Under the pieces are notes generated by a model. It saw only the letters and a program-made list of their open reading frames with translations, was not told where the DNA came from and did no database searches. Positions 54,644-63,987 of a DNA stretch of 64,000 bases are shown here, one piece after another; the first letter of the stretch is position 1; every line of letters starts with the position of its first letter. A program made the position numbers and the translations under genes. Origin of the DNA: Raffaelea ambrosiae (Eukaryota; Ascomycota; Sordariomycetes; Ophiostomatales; Ophiostomataceae); NCBI GenBank assembly GCA_002778195.1, contig PCDI01000003.1:3898583-3962582 (forward strand). Reading direction: 5' to 3'.

Positions 54644-56345
54644 ATGGCGTCGGCACACCAACATCGGGATGTGGTGCCTGGCACCATTCATCTCGTCGAT
54701 CTCGAGCACCACACCGGACATGACGCTGATGTCGTCTTGAACCCACGGCCGAGCTCAGATCCAGAAGATCCTCTCAACTGGAAGCCGTGGCGCAAACAGG
54801 TCGCTATCTGGTCCATGTACACTTACATTTTCGGCATCGCAATTTCTTCGGCTGTCCAGTACTCTGTGCTCACGAATATTTCTGCTTCCACGGGAATCAC
54901 AGTGGCAGAGCTCAATACAGGCACAGGTCTGATGTTCTTGTTTCTCGGCTGGGGCTGTCTTATTTGGCAACCTATCGCACTCGTGTTTGGCCGGCGTGGC
55001 GTGTATCTTATGAGCAGCTTGCTGTGCCTTGCACCCATGATTTGGATGGCTTACTCCAATTCGGTGGGTGAGTGGTACGCGCACCGCATCCTGTTCGGCA
55101 TCTTTGGCTCGTCGGTTGAGTCTCTGGGCGAGATTACCGTCCAGGACTTATTCTTCGCTCATGAACGTGGCTTTTACATGGGGTAAGTTAGATAAACTCT
55201 CGTTATCAGTGTTGACACAGAACTAATTACCTTGCAGAGTATACACTGTCTTCGTCTTTGCCCCCAATGCCCTTGCCCCGGTGTGCGCCGGCTTTATAAC
55301 CAACAATATGGGCTGGCGGGCTGCCTGCTGGTTTGGTACCATTGTCCTTGCCGTCACCACCGTCATTTGTTTTTTCACCCTTGAAGAGACCATGTACTTC
55401 CGGAGCACAGTGGAGGGTATCGACGACGGTGATGCCGATGTAGCTGGACAAGTTGTGGATACGACCAGCGCCAAGCTGGAGACACATGGTGAAAAGAGCA
55501 CGATGGGCATGGACACAACACCAACTACTTCATCGCCCGCTCCAGAGCCAGTCTTTGTCCCTCCACGCACATACATACAGAAACTTGCGTTGTTCCGCAA
55601 CATGCCTGGTCGACCATCCGTCAAGCAAATGTTCATAATGATGTACCGACCCCTGCTCTATTTCTTCTACTTCCCATCTGTGGATTGGGCTGGGTTCTTG
55701 TACGGCATCAATCTGTCGTGGTACAACGTCGTCAACGGCACCATGAGTCTCATTCTCAGCTCCCCTCCTTACAACTTTTCTGCTAGTATGGTGGGGGTTG
55801 CATTCTTATCTCCAATGATAGGCGCATGTCTTGGAGGCATTTACACTGGATGGGTCGGTGACAAATTGGCTCTCTACTTTGCTCGGCGCAACGGCGGTGT
55901 CCGCGAGCCAGAGCATCGACTATGGGTCCTCATCATCTCTGGATTGATTGGCGGTACAGGATTCCTCATGTGGGGTGTCGGGGCGGCCAACGATGTTCAT
56001 TTTATGGTATTGATAGTGGGGGTTGGCATGGTCATGGCCATGGTAGTAGCTGGAGGTTCGGCTGCCCTATCATACGATGTCGACTGTTTCAAGGATATAT
56101 CTGGAGAAACCATGATTTTGGTGATCGTCATTCGCAACACATTGGGTTTTGGCTTCTCTTATGGTATTACTCCATGGCTGGATAACCAAGGTTACACCCG
56201 AACATTTGTTGCGGTGGCTGTTTTATCAATCGTCTGCAACTTTAGTTTCTTGTTCTTGACCGTCTGGGGTAAGAAATTGCGAAAGTTCTCGGCCAAGAAA
56301 TATTGGGAGTTTGTTGATACTCTTGTTGTCGGTGCTTCCCACTAA
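54644..56345 (+). CDS. MFS transporter, DHA1-type
   Basis: Exons 54644..55182 and 55238..56345 give 548 residues. The N-terminal polar region carries the family mark DPEDPLNWKPWRKQ just before the first helix, as in fungal DHA1 transporters. LGWGCLIWQPIALVFGRRGVYL corresponds to the conserved loop 2-3 motif, and the intron join restores ERGFYMGVYTVFVFAPNALAPVCAGFI. Twelve hydrophobic segments can be seen, with a long Ser/Thr/Glu-rich cytosolic loop (about residues 250-310) between halves. An upstream in-frame ATG at 54533 would add 37 residues lacking the family look, so MASAHQHRDVV is preferred. These proteins move varied small molecules; the divergent amide-hydrolase candidate suggests uptake of its substrate or export of products, which is inference. 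Confidence 0.88.
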
Positions 56346-57540
56346 CGAAGTGTTGGATACTTCTTACCTGGAAACGCTCACTATGTACCCCCCCTTCCCC
56401 CCACCTCAGAGGCCAGCTCAGTCATCGACTTGTTTGACGGCATGCTTTATAAGAAATTATATCTAGATACAACTCCAATTCATTTCCAAATGGCCCGGCC
56501 GGCCGACATGGACTCTGACACGACTCGTATACCCACCGTATCAAGCCTGGAGTGAAAATGCCGAGAATGGCAACTGAACTACCTCTGTCGAGAGTATGCT
56601 AGACCTCGGCAATGTTGCAGAGTCCCACTCCGCTGGGGGCAACGGATTCGTATCTCAAGGCTCATTTGGAAAATAAGCTCTTTTGCGATGTCTTTCGTTT
56701 TCAATCACAGAATATGTCATTTCTGCCCTGCCAAGTGTCTTTGTTAGAGAACGGCAAGCGGTACGCATAGCAGGTGTGATAGATGGCACATCTGAACTAC
56801 AAGAACTGGCCGACAAGCATATCCACAGAATGTTGATTCGAAGAGCATAAACTGGCAGTTGAGAGACAGTTGGCATCACAAGCATAAAAGTAATTAGTCA
56901 GAGTCATCGAAGAAAAACCCAAGAAAAGTTCCCGCGTTACTCGGATCCCGTGAAGTCCCCATTATCATCCTCTCCCCTTGATTCCTTCTTCTGCAGTTTC
57001 ACTGTCCTTCCACTAAACATACCCATCACCGGGAAAAGCAACACAACGGGTGGAATCTCCTTCGTCAGCGGTCTCGTATGACAGAAAGGGAGCTGTTTGC
57101 CGCTGGCGTAGACGCCGTGAGATCATCTCCCCAGCAAGAGCAACGGCTTCACCGTGGACTTCGACTTGTGCATAGTCACCGTATGGGCTGGTGTTCCTTT
57201 CGTCTTTTCTTCGTACTGATCTTCTGAGAACAGAACTCACTAAGAATGGATCTGAAATGGGGGATGCCATCTTGTATTACTGGGTAAGTGTGATGTGTCC
57301 GATGGTATCCGACAGTCTAGCAGTGAGAAAGTCAAAGGTCTGGAGAGGCGGAAGTCCCGGTGATCTGGGTCGAAGGCAATGAACAAGGCAAGATGGGGAG
57401 GCATGCAAAATCGAGTTCGTGTCCAAAAACAAAACAAAAAAAGTAACGTGGGTAACCCACTTTTCGACACCCCCCCCATTTCGACACCCTTTTTCATCCC
57501 TTTCAATTAAAAAGGCAAGATCTTCAATTGAAAATATGTC
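56346..57540. other. gene-poor flank of the retrotransposon island
   Basis: No supported gene. A minus ORF at 57013-57270 begins with an ATG and reads MASPISDPFLV...; a separate frame at about 56940-57060 ends as a charged tail. They might be two ends of a small or decayed gene, but no family is recognised and no splice model was found. FseI-type GGCCGGCC occurs near 56497. Confidence 0.3.
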
Positions 57541-57828
57541 TACCAAAACACGTACAATAAATATAATTTAATTATCCTCTGAATCGCCTTCTTCTGGGCT
57601 ATCATCCACCATAACTATTGCCCCGTCCCTCTCTTCTAGCGTTTGTTGAAGGTGCCGAAGTTTAATAAACTTCGAATTCTAACTGATTTAAACGGTCTTT
57701 CGTCTTACCTTCGTATAAGCTTTTAGTCTTATTTTATATAAAAATTAAATAAGTTTATTAATTAAATTATTAACTTTTTAATAATATTAAAATTAAAAAA
57801 GTTAACGATTGGTTAGTAAGTTTTAATA
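57541..57828. other. AT-rich, RIP-like DNA left of the retrotransposon
   Basis: Base composition changes abruptly to strings of A and T with many TA steps and few CA/TG steps. This is what heavy repeat-induced point mutation leaves. No coding frame is present. It directly borders the 5' LTR. Confidence 0.7.
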
Positions 57829-58104
57829 TATCACGGACCGCCGTGCCGGAGCCCCACCCTGCTTNCTTATTGTCTGTCTGCTCGTATGCTAGCTGGCAGA
57901 CCTAGCTGATCCCCCCTGAGATTACTGCCGCTTGTCACCGCTATCGTAGATAGTTCTTTGAGCCGCATCTGCCTCCTGAACGTAGCTCCTTGAGCTACGT
58001 CTTCGTCTACAACCTNACCCCTACCTNCACCTCTGTAGAAGACTAGCNATCCTAAATATACTNCATCTCGTCCCTGCCTACCTGTCTGCCTGCCGGCCGT
58101 NACA
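57829..58104 (+). repeat. 5' LTR, 276 bp
   Basis: The left LTR begins TATCACGGACCG (family TG changed to TA) and ends GGCCGTNACA. It includes the perfect hairpin ACGTAGCTC-CTT-GAGCTACGT at 57980-58000. Six ambiguous bases lie within it. It differs from the right LTR at nine resolved sites, all transitions. Confidence 0.92.
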
Positions 58105-58116
58105 TTACGTAGCTCC
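58105..58116 (+). other. putative primer-binding site for self-priming
   Basis: The first bases after the 5' LTR read TTACGTAGCTCC. Nine of these (58107-58115) are the exact reverse complement of GAGCTACGT in the LTR at 57992-58000. They do not match the complement of the initiator tRNA 3' end in this window, which would start TGGTAGCAACTCC. Tf1/sushi-type chromoviruses prime reverse transcription by folding back their own RNA 5' end, so this is a candidate for that mechanism. Confidence 0.5.
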
Positions 58117-58136
58117 TTCCCATAGGTGCCGACGAG

Positions 58137-59447
58137 ATGCCTACGATCCCGGAACCCCCTGCCATGCCCTCCGACCCGGAAGACTTCGCTAATTCGATAG
58201 CCGCCGATCCCAGGGCTTGGATAGCTTACTTTCAAGCCACTTACGAACTTCTTCGCCAGCAAGACGAAGAATTGACTACCGCCCGCACCGAACTTGTCGC
58301 CGCTAATAGCCGCCTCGAGGAGAGCCGCTACTCTGTCAAAGGCTTGACTGAGCAACTACTCGACGCGCGTATAAACCTCGAGCACCTCCGCCGTTTACAA
58401 GCCCCGACTGTACCTGCTCCCTCGTCTGCTTTCCCTTTGCCCTCGTTTACTGACGTTGGCGAAGGTCGAACTCTGGCACCGCATCCTCCGACTCCTTCCG
58501 AACCTCCCTCGACCACCCGCTTTGAAAAGCTATCCGACCCTGACAAGTTCGACGGTATTCGCTCGGACCTCCGCCGCTTTAAACAAGCCGTACGAGACAA
58601 ACTAACTGTTAACGCTGATCGCTTCTTTACTCTCGTCTCTCGCTTGGTTTATACAACGGGCCGTTTAATAAGCGCGGCTTACGCGCAAATTCTCTCGTAC
58701 TGCTGGAACGATTACGAGGTACTCCGCGACTATTATGATATCTTGGAAATCCTTGATTGAGCGTTTGGAGACTCCGACCTAGTCCAAAATTCCCGCTAGA
58801 AACTGCTTCGCTACCGCTAGACGAATAAAGACTTTAACACCTTCTTTGCTAAATTTTAACGGCTTGTTATGGAAGCCGAAATATTCGACGAACAGCTTCA
58901 AACCATCTTAGAAGATGCTATTTCTCGTGAGTTGTACTAACACTGGATTTATGCTAATGCTCCTACACCGGACTATTACGGCTTTGTAGCGTTATTGCAA
59001 TCTTTAGACAACCACCGCCTCCGCTTAGACGCTCGAGGCTCCCTTCGGCGCCCCCCCGCCGCGAACACCGCCCCTACTCGTACTCCCCGAACGCTTGTTA
59101 CAACGCCAACTCCCTCGCTCTCTACCTCGTTTGTTAAGAAGCTTAACGCCGCTCCGCTTCTCGACTCGATGGACCTGTCTCACCAACGCCGCGACACCAC
59201 CCGCCGAGACCGTGGCGAGTGTTATCGTTACGGGTCGAAAGATTATTTTGTGGCCGCTTGCTCGTACCTTAACACCCGCGACCCCCGCGCGCTTAGCCTT
59301 CGTAACGCCGGCGTCCTTAACCCTGCCGCTTCGTCTCGACACTCCTTTAACGGCTGCCGTTACCACTCGCGTAGCCGCCGCTCTCGTCGCTCTTTCGACT
59401 CCCGTTCCCCTCGACAACTATTGGGGGAAGGGGTGCGCTTGGACTAA
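58137..59447 (+). pseudogene. gag of the chromovirus, broken
   Basis: The frame starts with ATG at 58137 and runs to about 59447, with five premature stops between 58758 and 58940. The first third is helical and charged (AYFQATYELLRQQDEELTTA), followed by Pro/Ser-rich sequence and the retroviral-type capsid start RFEKLSDPDKFDGIRSDLRRFKQAV. A zinc knuckle is expected near the end and is found at 59216-59260, but its pattern is C-x2-Y-x4-Y-x4-C in place of C-x2-C-x4-H-x4-C. Both changes are single or double transitions of the RIP kind. Gag normally packages the element RNA into particles; this copy cannot. Confidence 0.8.
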
Positions 59448-59452
59448 GTCGT

Positions 59453-62400
59453 GTGCCAGGCCCGCTCTTTAACGCACCCTATACCGTCGTTCGAATCTCT
59501 TTAGCCGCTGCTTATGGACTTCCTATCGAGGAAGAATATAATCAACGCTCTAACCTGATGATCTTACCCGCCGAGCTAATGGCGAAGGACCAGCTTGCCT
59601 TTCTGACGTATGCTTTGACCGATTGCGGCGTTAAAAGAAAAGCCTTTATCGACGCCGACTGGGCCTTCCGCTACCACCTGCCTTTGCACCGTTTACGTAA
59701 CCCGTTCGATATCGAAGTGTTCGATGGGAGAGCTACTGAAGCCGGTAAGTGCGAGTACTACGTACGCGCCGGTTTGAAAATCAAAGACCACCACTAAAAG
59801 AACGTTTTATTTTTCGTTATTCAATTAGCGTACTATTTTATCGTGTTAGGAATGCCTTGGTTAAAGCAACACGACCCGACTGTTCGCTTCGTTAAACACT
59901 CAATCACCTTCGATAGCGAGTACTGCCGCACTAACTGCAATGTCCCGTCCTGCTCTGAGAAAGTCCGCGCCTTACACACTGTTCCAAAGAAGAGCCGCCC
60001 GGTACATCAAGACCAACGCCCGTTAGCCCTCCGCCATATNAACATCGCCCCGATCTCGAAGGAAGGGGCTATCGCTTACGCTCGTTGGAAATCCTGCCGG
60101 TTTTACACTACTACCTTAAACACCTTGGACCAACTTCTGAGCGCCCCGAAAGCCGGGCCGCCACCCCTTGTTCTACCGCCGGAGATTGCCGACTTCGCCG
60201 ACGTCTTCTCTTCTTAAGAAGCTAATAAGCTGCCTTCGCATCGCCCGATGGACCACCATATTGCGTTAAAAGAGGGCGCTGTGCTGCCGTACGGCCCTCT
60301 TTACTCNATGTCGCGGGAAGAGCTNCGCGCGNTACGAGAATGGTTGGATGAGAATCTTCGAAAAGGATTCATTTAGCCGAGTTCGTCCCTTGTCGCCTTC
60401 TTTGTCTTGTTTGTGAAGAAGAGCGACGGTAGCTTACGCTTTTGCGTCGACTATCGCGCTTTGAACGCCGTTACTATTAAAGACCGATACTCGCTGCTTT
60501 TGATTAGGGAGACCTTGAATAACCTGTCCGGGATGAGATACTATAGTAAGATAGATATCGTCTCCGCTTTTAACGAGCTCCGCGTTAAAGAAGGAGAAGA
60601 GTACTTGAACGCATTTCGCACTCGATTTGGCCTGTTTGAGAGCCTAGTTATGCTATTCGGGCTTACCGGCGCCTCGTCAACCTTTTAGCGTTATATCAAC
60701 GCCTCCTTACGAGAACTTTTAGACTTGATCTGCACTACATACCTAGATGACATCCTGATCTATAGCCGGACCCGTGAAGAATACACGGAACATGTTCGCG
60801 CCGTTTTAACACGCTTACGCGAGGCTGGCTTGTACGTCAAGGCCTCTAAATGCGAATTTTACTGTACCGAGACTAAATTCCTAGGCTTGATCATCGGCCG
60901 CGACGGCATTCGCATGGACCTAGTTAAGATACAAACGATTCGAGACTGGCCCGCCCCAACCTGCTTAACCGACGTTTAAGCCTTCTTAAGCTTTACTAAC
61001 TTTTACCGCCGCTTCATCGCCGACTTCTCTAAGATCACTGTATCGCTGACCCGCTTAACTAAAAAAGATACTCCTTTCGCGTGGGATACCGCTTGCTTCA
61101 ACGCATTCGAACTGTTAAAATCCCGCTTTGCAACCGCCCCTGTTTTAGCCCATTTCGAATGGGAAAAAGACGTAATCTTGGAGACTGACTCCTCCGACTA
61201 CGTCTCCGCTAGCGTTATGTCTTAGTACGGTGACGACGGCGTCTTACACCCTGTCGCTTTTTATTCGAAAAAGCTCACCGCTACGGAATGTAACTACGAG
61301 ATCTACGATAAAGAGTTACTCGCTATTATTCGCTGTTTTGAAGAGTGGCGCTTTGAGTTGGAGGGGGTTCTTTTACTTATTAAAGTCTTAACCGACTATC
61401 GAAACTTAAAATACTTTACCTCTACGAAGCTGTTTAACCGCCGTTAAGCCCGCTGGTCCGAGTTCTTATCCCGCTTTAACTTCTAAATTCACTACCGCCT
61501 CGAAAAGCAAGGTGTTAAGCTTAACTCCCTAACACGAAGATTAGGAGATCTCTTTAAGGAGGGGGATACACGCTTCTTACACTAGAGTCAAACGGTCTTA
61601 AAACGGTAAAACCTCGCTTCAAACCTCCGATTCCACGCACTGCTCCTGCTCCCTGACCTACACGACCTGTTTCGACAAGCGTACGAAGCCGACCCGATCC
61701 CTCGTCAAGCCCTAAAAGCTTTAGCCGACTTAGAGACGCACCGTTTGCCCACCTTAACCCTCGCGGAGTGTACTAACCGTTACGAATACTTATACGTACG
61801 AGACCGAATGTACGTCTTTAACTACGACGACTTAAAAGCCAACCTGCTTCGCCGCTATCACGACCACCCGGCTTCGAGCCACTTTGGCCGCTTTAAGATA
61901 TATGAATTATTGTTTTGCGAGTACTACTGGCCCGGCATGGCCCGCTACGTTGCTCGTTGGGTGAGGAAGTGCTATACTTGTTGTAGGGCCGCCCCGTTTC
62001 GAGACGGTTAGAAAAGACTTCTATACCCCTTGCTCGTTCTTAATCGAGCTTAGCGTGATATTTTTATAGACTTTATTACGTACCTACTTAAGAGCTACGA
62101 CTACGACGCTATTATGGTTGTAGTCGACCGGTTAACTAAGATACGCCACTTGATCCCTTGTTACGAAACCTGTAGCGCAGAGGACGCTGCTTACTTATAC
62201 CTAAACCACGTTTGGAAGCTTCACGGCCTGCCTACGACGATCGTGTCGAACCGAGGAATACAATTCGCTGTAGAATTCTGGCGCAGCCTTGCTCGCTTGC
62301 TAAAGATTACGCCCGCCTTGTTTACGGCACACCATCTCGAGACCGACGGCTAAACGGAAAGAATCAACTCCGTTTTAAAATAATACCTCCGCGCTTACGT

Positions 62401-63139
62401 GGCCTACTTGTAAGATGATTGGGACGTATGGTTGTCGCTAGCCGAGTTCGCCGGTAACGCTCACCACTCCGAAACTACNGGCTNGTCCCCGTTTTACGCN
62501 AACTACGGCTTCGAGCCCCGGTTGGGTTTCGAGCCCATCGAAGACCTGCCCGACACACCGCAATCCCGAGATGCTGCCCGCTTCGCTGCCCGNATNAAGA
62601 AGATCACCGAGTTAACCCGAAACGAGATGGCCGCCGCGCAAAACCGCTACGAAGAGCAAGTTAACCAGCACCGACAGCCCCCTCGCTTATTTAAAAAAGG
62701 CGAGTACGTCTGGTTAGACGCCCGCACCCTAACTACCGCCCGCTCGACGAAGAAGTTAAACTAGAAGAACCTCGGCCCGTACCGTATTTCTAAAGTTGTT
62801 AGCCCGTATACCTACAAGTTAAACCTGCCCGCCTTTATCCGAGTCCACCCCGTCTTCCACGTCTCCCGCCTCCGCATAGCCGACATGTCTGACCTAGTCC
62901 CCGGTCAAACTCGCCCGCCGCCGCCGCACGTAGAGGTCGCTGGCGAGACTGAGTACGAGGTCGCTGAGGTCCTCGACTCCAAGCTCGATCGCCGAGGGCG
63001 TGGACCCCCCCGCCTAAAGTACGTGGTCCGCTGGGTCGGTTACGAAGACCCGACCACCGAACCCGCTGAGTACCTGACGAATGTTAAGCAACTCTTGGAC
63101 AACTACCACCGCCGTTACTCCGACAAGCCTGGTCTCTGA
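59453..63139 (+). pseudogene. pol of the chromovirus (protease-RT-RNaseH-integrase-chromodomain), broken
   Basis: The frame is -1 relative to gag and carries sixteen internal stops but no shift. LGMPWLKQHDP (about 59850) marks the end of the protease region. Reverse transcriptase shows DGSLRFCVDYRALN and the intact catalytic YLDD at 60740-60751. RNase H shows ETDSSDY near 61190. Integrase has the HHCC zinc region (about 61855-61985, with CYTC) but the second catalytic Asp of the DDE triad, in the SDRG-type motif, is Asn here (62249-62251). The C-terminal chromodomain (about 62950-63110) has YEVAEVLDSKL and LKYVVRWVGYE and would guide insertion to marked chromatin. The frame ends with TGA at 63137-63139. 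Confidence 0.85.
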
Positions 63140-63166
63140 CCTTCGACCTCGACGGAGCTCGGTCGT

Positions 63167-63177
63167 AAGGAGGGGAG
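63167..63177 (+). other. polypurine tract of the retrotransposon
   Basis: The run AAGGAGGGGAG lies three bases before the 3' LTR, in the position of the plus-strand primer. The same tract in reverse is found at the right end of the window (63990-64000) next to the second copy. Confidence 0.75.
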
Positions 63178-63180
63178 TAC

Positions 63181-63456
63181 TGTCACGGACCGCCGTGCTG
63201 GAGCCCCACCCTGCTTGCTTATTGTCTGTCTGCTCGTATGCTAGCTAGCAGACCTAGCTAATCCCCCCTAAGATTACTGCCGCTTGTCACCGCTATCGTA
63301 AATAGTTCTTTGAGCCGTATCTGCCTCTTGAACGTAGCTCCTTGAGCTACGTCTTCGTTTACAACCTGACCCCTACNTGCACNTNTGTAGAAGACTAGCT
63401 ATCCTAAATATACTGCATCTCGTCCCTGCCTACCTGTCTGCCTGCCGGCCGTAACA
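63181..63456 (+). repeat. 3' LTR, 276 bp
   Basis: The right LTR begins TGTCACGG and ends GTAACA, and is the same length as the left one. It keeps the hairpin at 63332-63352. It carries more TA-producing transitions than the left LTR (for example CTAGC for CTGGC, CTAATC for CTGATC, CCGTAT for CCGCAT). Confidence 0.92.
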
Positions 63457-63711
63457 CTTACGTTTAATACTTTTTTTTAAAAAAGTTAAAAACTATTATA
63501 TTTAAAGGTTAAAGTACGTAAAAAGCGTATAACGATAAAAAAAGTAAATAAATATTATTTTTAAAGTAAAGCTTTATAAATTTATTCGTTTTATAACTTT
63601 TATAATCGTTAATTATTATTAATAGTTTAACGTTTTTTTTTATTTTTTAATATCGTTTTTAAAATAAAATAGTTTTTAAGTTAGTTTTTATTAATTTTAT
63701 TTAAAGTTTAA
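63457..63711. other. AT-rich spacer between two elements
   Basis: This 255 bp is almost entirely A and T with frequent TA steps and no coding frame. It resembles the AT-rich DNA at 57541-57828 and looks like heavily RIP-mutated sequence. Confidence 0.7.
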
Positions 63712-63987
63712 TGTCACGGCCGGCAGGCAGACAGGTAGGCAGGGACGAGATGCAGTATATTTAGGATGGCTAGTCTTCTACAGAGGTGCAGGTAGGGGTN
63801 AGGTTNTAGACGAAGACGTAGCTCAAGGAGCTACGTTTAGGAGGCAGATGCGGCTCAAAGAACTATCTACGATANCGGTGACAANCGGNAGTAATCTCAG
63901 GGGGGATCAGCTAGGTCTGCCAGCTAGCATACGAGCAGACAGACAATAAGCAAGCAGGGTGGGGCTCCGGCACGGCGGTCCGTGATA
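63712..63987 (-). repeat. 3' LTR of a second, inverted chromovirus copy
   Basis: The sequence is a 276 bp LTR in reverse. It is followed at 63988-64000 by the reverse of AGGAGGGGAGTAC, the polypurine end of the internal region. So it is not a solo LTR but the 3' LTR of a second element whose body lies right of the window, tail-to-tail with the first. It is almost identical to the 5' LTR of the first element. Confidence 0.88.

Larger units (their letters stand above)
57829..63456 (+). mobile_element. Ty3/gypsy chromovirus retrotransposon, complete but inactivated
   Basis: The 5,628 bp element has two 276 bp LTRs (57829..58104 and 63181..63456), a gag-like frame, a pol frame in the -1 phase and a C-terminal chromodomain. 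Domain order (protease, reverse transcriptase, RNase H, integrase, chromodomain) is that of chromoviruses. Gag is interrupted by five stops (58758, 58797, 58818, 58857, 58938) and pol by sixteen (first 59795, last 62762). Each downstream piece of pol stays in the same frame, so no net shift has occurred. Most stops are TAG or TAA in places where relatives have Gln, as expected from CpA-to-TpA RIP. It cannot make its own proteins. No clear target-site duplication is visible (taata left, cttac right). Confidence 0.9.

Noticed and set aside
57013..57270. 85-codon minus ORF near the retrotransposon
   Set aside because: It has an ATG and no stop, but no recognisable family, no splice partner and no supporting context; left as a note in the flank entry.
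63712..63987. Solo LTR
   Set aside because: The polypurine tract follows it in reverse at 63988-64000, so it belongs to a second full element.
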